Assembly: GCF_001039355.2 (NCBI RefSeq)
Contig: NW_019775639.1
Location: 79,816 to 141,815 of the forward strand
Reading direction: 5' to 3'
From: Lingula anatina
Lineage: Eukaryota > Brachiopoda > Lingulata > Lingulida > Lingulidae
Length of the DNA: 62,000 nt
Below, piece after piece: positions 42,531 through 54,692 of this stretch. How positions within the stretch are numbered: the stretch's first letter is position 1; each line of letters starts with the position of its first letter. Made by a program: the position numbers and the translations under genes. The notes under the pieces were generated by a model, which was not told the DNA's origin, made no database searches, and saw only the letters and a program-made list of their open reading frames with translations.

Positions 42531-42871
42531 AGGGATAATAACTCTTCGTTTTGGCCAAAAAATGAATTTTCCTGGAGTAAACAACAATTTTCCCATACTT
42601 ACCAATGGTTAATGAATCCATTTTTACATTCAAAGTTAGTCCCTGTGTTTTTTTTTTCTAAAAAGTTTGGTTTTTTGTTAAAATCTCTTAAGAGATTATA
42701 ACAGAGTACAGCCATCAATGGAAGTTACGTGATCTGGAGACAAGTTCAGATATCAGAATAATAGCTATAACTGCCGTTTTTGTTGTAAAACAGAATATAT
42801 TATATTTCTATAAGTTGTTCACAATGTTTTTATTGTAAAATAAAGATATCATACGAAGAGTTATTATCCCT
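42531..42871 (+). mobile_element. TTAA-flanked MITE, copy 3
   Basis: This is the best-preserved copy. TTAA is at 42527-42530 and 42872-42875, with perfect AGGGATAATAACTCTTCG-type TIRs (mirror CGAAGAGTTATTATCCCT). Length is 341 bp. Confidence 0.88.
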
Positions 42872-42875
42872 TTAA

Positions 42876-43776
42876 GCCTCGGTCACAACCGTCGGTACGG
42901 GCTCTTACGGGCTGTTTGCGTCCAAAATTTGCGCAGAATCTCACGTCCCACGCAAGTCCTTCTTACGAAATTTCGAGTTCGCAGACAGCCCGTAAGTACG
43001 TACGAAAGATGTAGAACATGTCAAAAGATTCTACGAATAGCCTGCGAACAGCTAGGCCGCAAGCGTAACTTGCTCCCCTCGAACGGAGTTAGCAAGAGAG
43101 ATGCGCGTTTTCAAAGACTCACGTCGCAAGCAATACAGAAGCAAGTGCCATTTGCGTGTTGAGTAAGGCGCACGCCCTCGCAACTAACGAACAAAGTCGA
43201 TAGCACACCGGGAGTGCGTCGCACGTGCATCATCCCAACGCCTGGTGTATAAAAGGCGTGCTCACGACGCACGCTCGTATCTTTACAATGAACGTCGACT
43301 GTGTAACGTGTACAACAATTTTCAAAATTTTCAAATTTTTGCTCAATTTAGTTTCTAATATGCCTCCAAAAGGCAAGAGAAAGAAGCTTACATAGTAGAA
43401 AAAAGGGAGAAGGAAGAAGAAAAAAGAGGAGAACAGGAAGTAAAACTGACGTACGCCGTCAGTACTTCACCACAAACGTGTGAGGCAAGTGTGAAGCAAA
43501 ACTGACGCAAAATGGCACTACTTCCGCCGTGCGTTGCATTTCCTTCGTAAGTGGTGTGTGCCACGTACATAGGAAGCAAGACATACTCAAGAAATTACTA
43601 CAATTTCCACGGCCATCGCTCCTTGCAATTAGCGTCCCTGCTTGAAAGGACAACTCATGTGGCCCTTGCGATTCGCAAGGCAGACTTTCCTCTACCTCTA
43701 CGACCTCCACGGCCTCCGCAACACCCAAAAATCGCAGGGGACGTACGATCCTCGTGTGTCCGGTTGTGACCGAGGC
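42876..43776. mobile_element. 901-bp TIR element flanked by TTTAA
   Basis: It begins GCCTCGGTCACAACCG and ends CGGTTGTGACCGAGGC, with TTTAA directly at both ends (42871-42875, 43777-43781). It is GC-richer than its surroundings and has no transposase. It abuts the MITE at 42531-42871 and shares its TTAA. A diverged relative lies at 47104-48093. Confidence 0.85.
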
Positions 43777-44669
43777 TTTAAATTTATACATTTCTAAATT
43801 TATGTATTTATTTTTATGGTGTTTTTGGCATTCTTATATTTTTATTTCTTTGTTCTGTCTTCCATGTCTTTCGTCTTTGTGCAAAATTTGTTAATGTAAT
43901 TGTTTTAAATTAATTTTTTTATGTTGCTCTTGCATATATTTGTATTATAATATCAATAACAACATCAACCCAGAGCTATCGGTCTGTTACACTGACGTCG
44001 CGCCCGCTACGAACAGAACCCATGCAATCTCCGTGAGAGACCAATTATCTTTTAGTTTACTAAAACACACCTTTGTAATCGACGAAAAAACTCCACATTG
44101 CTTTTGACAGAATCCGCCAAACCTGCCAAATCAGCCATTTTATTAGAACGTATCTCACGACCTTGCCCTTCAACTGCAAATTGTAAACATTGTATTTGGG
44201 GCACAACTTTAATGCAATGCAATGCAGTGTTTTGACCCTGACACTAAAATATTTTGTAGATATTATTTCTACTATTTTAATAAATGTGCCATCTTGATAT
44301 TACTTTATATTGTTTATTTTGTTCAATTTGTTTTCCAAATATGCAATAGGTCATTATTTGTTAGCAACTATGATGACTTTTACAATGTTTAGGCCTATAG
44401 CAACCAATAGCATTATGGGAATGTCTTTTTTTTCCAAATATGGTATTGGATTTTTTTATCCACTGGATTACTATCATGCTTGTTATCCAGCCTTTGTGAA
44501 ACACAAATTTATACAGAGGATAACTATACAGAGGATAAGAAATTTATACCTTGGACCGGGCCCAGATGTCAATTGACGGAAAACACATAGACTGTCAAGT
44601 TGAAAAATAGGTAAAATATATTTGTAACCGATTTAATATTTATAACTATCCGTTTACAGACTGCTCACA

Positions 44670-47600
44670 ATGTGGCTGTATCTGGTTGCTGTTATCGTCA
44701 TCCTGGCGTCAGTATGGTTGTGGTAGGTGCAGTATTATATCACTCTCAAATATTAATGCCGCTTGGATACTTCTTACTCATTATCTAGCATTTTGTAAAT
44801 ATCATCTGTAAACAAGAGTGTGACTTAACGAGAGAACTGAAAATAATTATTATAATTATTATCCCCGCGCTTTGGGGATAAAAGTCGGGGTTCATGTAAT
44901 CCTGCCTGTCCGTGGGCCCGTGCATTAATAATGCCTGCTATCCCATCCAGGGACAGATGCAGGATAATTTGAAGGGGTTCCGGAACAACAGGCCTTCGAT
45001 GCGAAACCGACCATCGCCCCCTTGGTGTTGGGTTCGGGGCCTGCTCACGGGCGCTTTGCCCTGAGCGTCAGGGCACTATAAAGCCAACTTGCTCACTATT
45101 CATACCTTATGGGGTAGCACAATACAGTGCCCCTGGCGAACACCAGTTAATCTGCAGTAGAATGTCATTTGTCCAAAATGAAACGTAAAGCCTATTTAAT
45201 TTTTCTTTATTTTATTTTGTTAACTGCATTGAAGATGATATTTGAAAGATCAATAATATATTTTCAAAAGAAAAAGATGTACTAGATGATTTTTGTATCT
45301 TTCTGCTTATCAAAAAAAAAAAAAATTGCTAATGAAGATATAAACACAATACACGTGCTTGCCCTATGCCAAGTTTGACAGCTACACTGTATGTCCGATG
45401 CCTCTATAAGGACTGCGCAATGGCTACACCAAAATCAGTTTTTAAAGCAGAAAAGTACTTGTGTTGTATCACTGACTTTCGATTGCAAGATATTTTTAGT
45501 TCAGACTTCAAGCTCCGCGTCACCCGCTTTGCTTCTTTGTCTCGTCTACACGAGATGACGTCAGCGCAAGGCAGAAATGGCAGCTCCAGGCGGGACAGAT
45601 CTGTGACGTTCGAGACATGTAGCTTCCAAATATGGAAGCACCCCAGGCAAAGTTTTGCCCAACACACACCCAGTATGTTTTTAGTTGCTAGAGTTAGTAT
45701 TGCTGACATGGGTTTTATTTGAAATCAAAATCGAGCTGACAATACTGGAATCTAGAACCTAGGGTAGGGCGCTGATAATTTGTTGGAGTTTTGGAGAGCA
45801 AACAGTGCACTTTGGTACTGTTTAGAACTATGATTTAGCAAGTCAGAATAAAACGGTTGTTATTGTAGTAAAGATAAAACATGTGCTTGTCAATAGGGCT
45901 TCCCGTTCGTCAAGGCATATACATTGGGATGTTGGGATGTCACGCGGATTCTCGCGTTCATTCGAGACCAAAATAACATATGGCGCCATAAGAAAGCAGA
46001 CGCGTGATGCAATCCTTAGACGTAAGTTCCTAGTTTTTGCATCTGCGTCGGAAAACGAAAAGCCCAGAACTGCACACATTGTAGATATAAATGCATATTG
46101 AGCAATAAGACGAATACGTTTTATGAATCTTATGTAATTATTATATAGTGATGTTGTTGGCTGCTTTTCCCGCGGTTTTAAGCAAGTCACCAGAAAATAT
46201 CGCTCGATATCGCGTGACTATGACATGTCAGAGAGGGTTCCGTCAGAAAAAACTCTTAAGAGATTTTAACATAAAAACCAAACGTTTAGGAAAAAAAACC
46301 TGGACTAACTTTGAATGCAGGAATGGGGTCGATGACCATTGGTAAGTAAGGGAAAATTACCGTTTACTCCAAGAAAATTCCATTTTTAGCCAAAAAGAAG
46401 AGTTATTATGACTTTAAATAACTAAAAATACGTACATAACAATGTTGCCTCCACTCTTTCACGTACAATACCAGGCGTGTTCCAACCATGACAATACATG
46501 GTGACTTTTACCACTCAAACTGAACACCAATCATCCAACATATAAGAGGGCGCCCCTCTCACCAAGACGAGACAACACAAAGTAAACAACACAAACAACA
46601 CAAACAACACAAATAAAAATATTATTATTCAATACATGACATACTTATATTAACAACCCTTGTTATTTTACATTAAGGCAGAGAATAGACAATTACTGTG
46701 TGTTCAAGAAGATGGGAATCAACGGTCCTCCGCCAAGCCTCATATTCGGAAATCTCTCAGAGATAAGGGTGTGTTTTCATATTATGAAATTGCTGTATTG
46801 TAAATGTATTCTCTCTTTTTTTTTTTTTTTTTTTTTTTTTTCACTCACTGTATTCGCCCTTAACATATTTTAAGTAATAGCCAGTTGCGCTTCCTTGCAA
46901 AGCAACATCGTGAAACACAAAGTTTCCCCGCTGCCTTCACTCAAGTACTTCAAAGGGGCGTGCCAGACATTTAAGCTGATTACATTGACTGCGCCATAGC
47001 GAGGATCCCTCCTAAAATAAATCTATCCTGATGGTACGATAACTTTTATTCTGAACAAAGCCTTATTGTGCGCTTTGTCCCCAGATGACACACTGTGAAT
47101 AAAGCTACTCTTACAACCGGTCGTGCGTGCTTCTACGAGCGGTTTGCGTGCAAAAAATTGGCCAAGTAGTAAGATACACGCACGTGAGCGTACTATTTTT
47201 GGTGGACGCAAACACGACGCAAAGCACGCAGCCCGAAAATTGGCCGGCCAGTTTTTCGCTACGACCTGTCTGCGACAATTAGAACGCCTGGAGCACGCTC
47301 GTAGCACGCAAGACAAAAGTACTGAGTAAGTGCGCTAGGCGTGCGTGTAACGCAGGAAAAGCATGCAGAAATTACGTGGTATTTTACCACGAAGACGTAC
47401 TTACCACGCAAGAGACTCGTAAGTTAAACTTGCTTTCAATGTACGTGTTAACAAAAAGGGGGGTGAGCGCACTTCCTCCGTGCGTTTATCTTACTTCCAA
47501 AGTGCGTGGCGAGTACTACTACCATACCTGTGAAGTGCGTCACACTAAGACGACGCACGTGCCCAGCACGATAAAAGTGCAGGCGATCCCGAGCAACCAC

Positions 47601-50600
47601 TGCCAGCATTGCGTCACGATCTTCGGCCTCCTCTAGCATTAGCAGCTGTAGAAGTCGATGGCGCATCCTTCTTGGAAGTGCCTTTTTGGAAGCCAAAACA
47701 GTGAATGATGAAGAGACTCGGTGCTCCCTTTTATATTATTTTGATTATCCGTGCGTTCCACTTCCGTGCTTATTACGTTTCTCTTACGTTTCTCTTACTT
47801 CGTAAGTACGGTTTCTGAAAACGTACGCTTCACTTGCAATACACGTATGATTATCTCACTCACTGTGTGCGACACGAGTACAGATCGTACGTGCTCCTTA
47901 CTTCTTCCTACTTCCAAAAAAAGGCGTACAGACCACTTGCGGGCCCCACGTTTAGAGCACGACACACCTACTCATAAAGTACTTACTACTTCGTCCGCTG
48001 CGATTTAATTTTCATCCTGCGACAACGCTACGTCTGACGAGAACTCCGAGGACGCACGATCTCTAAGCACGCACGACGGGTTGTAAGAGAGGCTTAAGCT
48101 ACAACAAGCTGTGGCTATAATTATATACAGGATCCTCCATCTTTTTTTATCATATATAAGACGTAAGAACAATATTCAAATCTGAGGTGGCTCTCTCTAA
48201 TGGTAAAAACCCAGATAAATTAAGATCCAGAGTTTGTACAAATAAAAATGCATTTTGGATCCCAAATTTTGAACAACAAAATGCAGCAAATGGTTCAATG
48301 CACTTTAATTTCCATCTAGTCCCAGCCGGTTTGGATGGCATACAGTAAATGGGAACAGATGTATGGAAAAACATATGGGTACGTATTCAAAAGTTTGCCG
48401 AGTAATTTGGTGTGCTCCAGGTAGCGTTCAGTTCTTTCTTTGCAGAAAGGACTTACTTTTTAATTCACTAAATTATTTAGACATATTACAGAATTTGAGT
48501 GTGAACTTAAGCCATTAACTTATTAATTTGATTATAACCAGGCAGTGCATGTCAAGTTCATTTGATGATCTGCAAAGACACGTGACGTAATTTACATGGA
48601 TTAATAAAATGCCCAGTGAGGTACATTGCCCGAATGGCAGCTTGTAATTCCACAATAGAAGTGCTGTCAGCAGGTTATTTTAACAATTAAAATTATTCAG
48701 CGAGATGAGACATGGGTATGAATCACTGTCAATCTGAATGCATAATTTAACAGTGTTGTTTTCATTTTAGGATTTACTTCTTCAATTCTCCGAGCATTTT
48801 GACTTCAGACGTCGATTTTCTGAGAGAAGTGTTTGTCAAACAGTTCAGTAAATTTTACCAAAGAGCAGTGAGTAATGGTTTTTACTAATGCCACCCTCCA
48901 GAGTTTTTTTTAATCAATTGCATTACAGTTGTGTTTAAATAAGACACCTGATTCTGCACTGGAACTGAGCACATTTGGCTCTTTTTCAGATCCCTGAATT
49001 CATAGATACAGAGAACGAAGAAGTGGGGATGCTTTTGGCTAAAGGAAAACGATGGAAGCGATTGCGATTAGTAAGCAACCCGTCGTTCTCCACCCTAAAA
49101 ATGAAACAAGTAAGAATGAGAATGATTGTGGAAAGTAAACCGTTTGTTAAGAGAATAAACGTTGTAAGATAAAATGTTTCTCTCACCAGAGAGCACACAA
49201 GCCAGTTGTGTGATTCAATTCCTTTGAGTAATGGTCGAATATCCAAGAGGAAACACCCGAAGACACTACTAGTCTCTTTTAAGAACACTTATTTATTTTA
49301 CCACCTTTAAAGATGTCACAAGAGAAAGTGAACAACATATACCGCCACTTTGTAAACCCTCTTGTAGTATCTACTAGTAGCAGGGATTTGCCGGGAACTT
49401 TTAGGGCAATGCATACTTTACTTCAATTAACATACTGTTGTAAGCAGCATGTGTGGCTGCATATTATTGCAGATGGCGCCACTGATCCAGGAATCGGTGA
49501 AGAGTTTCATGGAAGCTATGGAAAGGCGTTGTCAGGAGGGAAAGCCGTTTAATATCCATGAGTAAGTAATGTCGAATTCATGTTTTACGTATTGAATAGC
49601 CAGTAACCAAAAATTAGATGTCTGCATTATTATATCATTCAAGACCGTGCGGTATACTTATAGTATTTAATCTCGATCTATAATCATACGTAAATCATCG
49701 CTCTCTCTCTCTCTCTCTCTCTCTCTATTCGTATTGAATAGCCAGTAACCAAAAATTAGATGTCTGCATTAGGATATCATTCAAGACCGTGCGGTATACT
49801 TATAGTATTTAATCTCGATCTATAATCATACGTAAATCATCTCTCTCTCTCTCTCTCTCTCATGAAAGGAATAACTGAAGAACGACAAAACCTGGTAGTA
49901 AATTCATGTAATTTAATATGCCATTTATTTATGTTATGCAATTTAGTGAATTCCAAGGCCTCACCATGGAAGTCATCGGCTCGTGTGGTTTTGGTCTCGA
50001 GCTGAACTCAGTGCGAGATAAAACGTCACCATTTCTGGCAGCATGTCGTAAATTCTCCGGCACGTCATCACTAGCGATGATGGCGCCCTTCTTTATTTCC
50101 GGTACGCATATGATCACGTCGTGACAAGGTCATCCATGTATTGGCTGGCCTTAAGGTGTGTCAATTTGATGCCCTAATAATTTGGGCTTTGAAAACTGTA
50201 TATAAACCCAAGGATCAATTATAACTGCTACGTTCAATTATCCTTATTTTTTTTTTACCTGATATGGCCTCCGGTAGGCACGTTGGGTTACACTGCCCGT
50301 CAACCGTGTTCAGCAGAAACAAAATATGTATGTGATCCGTAGCTTATGTTCCTGATTGCAGGGATTTTTCCATCGATGACAGGTCTAGCCAAGTTGTGGA
50401 ACAAATATCTGATGAGAAAGAGGAGGCATGACATAGGCGCACTTGCCAGCGCTGCCATACAGTCCAGATTAAATAATCCAAAGGTATAATGAAACTATAT
50501 TACTGGTAAAAACCTGTCATGGATTGGAATGAATTATGTCTAATAATAATGTGTTCTTAATTCACCAACAAGTAAGTAAATATAAAAATTTCAAAACGCA

Positions 50601-53600
50601 AATTAAAGCCCTACGCTTAAACGCCTCTATGAGTTTTGGGTTTTCTTGTAAAATATATATAAAGATCAACGCGTTAATAACCATAAAATTATTGAATGAC
50701 ATGANNNNNNNNNNNNNNNNNNNNNNNNNNNNNNNNNNNNNNNNNNNNNNNNNNNNNNNNTTAAGAACACTTATTTATTTTACCACCTTTAAAGATGTCA
50801 CAAGAGAAAGTGAACAACATATACCGCCACTTTGTAAACCCTCTTGTAGTATCTACTAGTAGCAGGGATTTGCCGGGAACTTTTAGGGCAATGCATACTT
50901 TACTTCAATTAACATACTGTTGTAAGCAGCATGTGTGGCTGCATATTATTGCAGATGGCGCCACTGATCCAGGAATCGGTGAAGAGTTTCATGGAAGCTA
51001 TGGAAAGGCGTTGTCAGGAGGGAAAGCCGTTTAATATCCATGAGTAAGTAATGTCGAATTCATGTTTTACGTATTGAATAGCCAGTACCCAAAAATTAGA
51101 TGTCTGCATTAGGATATCATTTAAGACCGTGCGGTATACTTATAGTATTTAATCTCGATCTATAATCATACGTAAATAATCTCTCTCTCTCTCTCTCTCA
51201 TGAAAAGAATAACTGAAGAACGACAAAACCTGGTAGTAAATTCATGTAATTTAATATGCCATTTATTTATGTTATGCAATTTAGTGAATTCCAAGGCCTC
51301 ACCATGGAAGTCATCGGCTCGTGTGGTTTTGGTCTCGAGCTGAACTCAGTGCGAGATAAAACGTCACCATTTCTGGCAGCATGTCGTAAATTCTCCGGCA
51401 CGTCATCACTAGCGATGATGGCGCCCTTCTTTATTTCCGGTACGCATATGATCACGTCGTGACAAGGTCATCCATCTATTGGCTGGCCTTAAGGTCAGAG
51501 TGTCAATTTGATGCCCTAATAATTTGGGCTTTGAAAACTGTATATAAACCCAAGGATCAATTATCACTGCTACGTTCAATTATCCTTATTTTTTTTTACC
51601 TGATATGGCCTCCGGTAGGCACGTTGGGTACACTGCCCGTCAACCGTGTTCAGCAGAAACAAAATATGTATGTGATCCGTAGCTTATGTTCCTGATTGCA
51701 GGGATTTTTCCATCGATGACAGGTCTAGCCAAGTTGTGGAACAAATATCTGATGAGAAAGAGGAGGCATGACATAGGCGCACTTGCCAGCGCTGCCATAC
51801 AGTCTAGATTAAATAATCCAAAGGTATAATGAAACTATATTACTGGTAAAAACCTGTCATGGATTGGAATGAATTATGTCTAATAATAATGTGTTCTTAA
51901 TTCACCAACAAGTAAGTAAATATAAAAATTTCAAAACGCAAATTAAAGCCCTACGCTTAAACGCCTCTATGAGTTTTGGGTTTTCTTGTAAAATATATAT
52001 AAAGATCAACGCGTTAATAACCATAAAATTATTGAATGACATGAGATAGCATATCAGATAAAGTTCAAAAACATGAATGCATGTCATCCCATAAGCGTAA
52101 ATGCAAAGTAATTCAGTGACCTATATAAGTTTTGAAAGTGGTTAACAATCACGTGGTGAATTTTCAGTCTCGACGGGTGGATCTCCTACAGTTGATTTTG
52201 GACGCCAAAACTGACAATCTGGACTCGACTGTACCTCAGGCGATGACGGACAGTGACGTAATATCAACACAAGATGGAGTTGAGGCGGGTCAGCAGAGCG
52301 GCACTTCCTCATCTCAAAGAAGATATTCACAAAAGGTGAAACTCACAGAAAAGGTAAAAGGGCAATCTGGTGTGTGTGGGTGTGTGGGCGCGCGCGTTCG
52401 TGCTCTTTTGCACGCATTCTAACCGAGGACACACACCCGCCCGAAACCCACTAACCGAGGACACACCTCCAACCGAGGACGTCCTCGGTTGACATAAGCA
52501 GTGGAATGCATAAAGGGGCCCATTTCAAGTTAGGTGGTGAAATTTGACGCTATTCTGAGCCAGNTGTGTGTGTGTGCATGTGTGTGTATATGTGTGACTG
52601 TGTGACTGTGTGCATCTAAGGAGGAATTCAATGTTTCACGACAATGCATACACCGTAAATGATACTTATTCAAGCGAATTCCGCTGTAGCAATATTTGAT
52701 AGAACCTGCTAATGTGGATGGTTCGAAACCGAATCCGTTTAAGTCTATAAATGGCACTCACGATTAAAACGTTGTTAATGTAATAACTGTTTTAATATAT
52801 AGAATTTTGGTAGGACAACATGAATGGGCGAACACTGATTGTTAATTGTTAAAAAAAAAACATAATTTTAATGTTTCCACCATATGTGCAGTATTTGATA
52901 CGTACGTTAGTAGTATTTTAAATTATGCATCATAAATATGGGGATTTAATAAGGCAAAGGGTATTTAAAAAAGTACATACGAATCTTTTGAAAAGAATGT
53001 TGTGTGTTAAAGGAAGCACTAGTGATTACTTAGTGTTTTATGAAACAGGGAGATACCCACTTATTTTAGATAGAAAGCTTTAGCATTATTAAATATTGGT
53101 TGAAAATATGTATTATACAAACGGCTACAAAAATATCCTTAAAATAATTTTGAGTGAAGAAGTTGTATACGGAATGAACTGAAATCAATGGGTCTGTGAT
53201 TTACTTGTTATGAAAACATGTCAGATGTTTGTAAACTGTTTTTGATAAAACAAAGATTGAAATATAATTTTAAACAAGTATTGACCCGAGAAATATTCAC
53301 AGCGAGGAAAGGGTTATTGTATCAACATCTTGTTGATAATTACACAGTGCAATTGTATTTAAATAAGTCAATTTCCCAGAAAAATTAGGAATGTATCGCA
53401 AAATTTAGGCTTTCATCACATAATCTAGCTGTGGAGACTGGAAGTTTCACAAACACAAATAAAAAATTAAGAACCTGTAAATTATGTAATTTATACGATG
53501 TAGATGATGCATTTCACTTTATCCTTACATGCCCTCACTACAGTACGATTAGTGATAAATACACCAGGACATTTTATTATACAAAGCCAAGCGTCTTTAA

Positions 53601-54638
53601 ACTAATTAAATTATTATCACTTAACAAAGTCTCACACTTAAAGAACTTGAGAAAGTTTTTAAAATATGCATTGGAGCTAAAATTAGGGTCACTCCGATGA
53701 ATTGTTATTATTATTATTATTATTATTATTTGCATCAGAAGTAGTTGTTTTTGCAGTGACAGTTAAGTTGATGTGACTTTATGTTGTCAATGTATTCCAT
53801 TCAGATGAGCCGTACGGCATAAAGGTTTAATAAATTGAATTAATTGTTGACTTTTATTTCAATCTTTAGGAGATCCGGGCACAGTGTGTAACGTTTTTGT
53901 TCGCAGGGTATGAAACCACCAGCACCGCCCTGGCCTACGCTGCCTACCACCTAGCAACGAGTCCAGAGGCACAGAAAACTCTCCAGGCGGAGGTAGACCA
54001 ATACTGCACTGAAGAGGTAAGTGTCTGCAGGGAAACAACTCTCTTGAAGGGAAAGAATGATATATTGAAACAGTGTAGGAATATACCTAGTTGAATTCAG
54101 ATAGTTCTATAGTAAAATAGTTGGATTCAGGCGGCGCCTTTGTACACACTTTTTAAAGTAAATGGCGGATGTACAAAATCAAGCCCTAAGATCCTATAAA
54201 ATAATGTAGTGTTTCAAAGTAATTAAACTGCGGTAGGGAGATTAATTTCTAAGATGAGCCAGTTGTTACTAATAGTTTAAATCACATCGACGCAATTGTA
54301 TCATGTTGTTGTTGTAATTATATTAATTGGGAATTAGAGATGTTCTGCTTCTTTTTTGTATAGTTTATTTAATCAGTTTGTCAGTTATATATCAAATATT
54401 ATTTTTCTTATATATATATATATATGTTATTCAAATAAATTAAATAAATAAATAAAAATAATAGTGAACATAGTATGACAATACACATAGAACAAAAAAC
54501 AATGTAATTCAAGCTTATGCACACATACATACAGCGCACGTGCCGTCATGTTCGCTCGTTTCCTCCTCTGTACGTCAACTGTACAGCAATTATTTCCATA
54601 ATAATAATAATAATAATAATAATAGTCAACTGTACATA

Positions 54639-54692
<54 letters not shown>

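Larger units (their letters stand above)
42011..44563. mobile_element. Deletion derivative of Harbinger, host of nested elements
   Basis: The left end GGGCCGGTTTCATTAAG and the reversed right end GGGCCCGGTCCAAGG carry the same later GGATA / TGGATAAAA words. Near 42155 an ATGGCGAACCTGCT stretch aligns to the 5' end of the transposase region at 36580-36690 but is closed by stops. Between the ends lie a TTAA MITE and a second TIR element. The right end is only about 105 bases upstream of the P450 start codon. Confidence 0.6.

Noticed and set aside
45366-45722. Overlapping 118- and 101-codon frames on both strands in P450 intron 1
   Set aside because: No domain motif, no convincing splice sites, and a disrupted MITE context.
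49681-49860. A CRISPR-like or phased repeat
   Set aside because: It is only one tandem duplication of a block ending in (CT)n in eukaryotic intron sequence.
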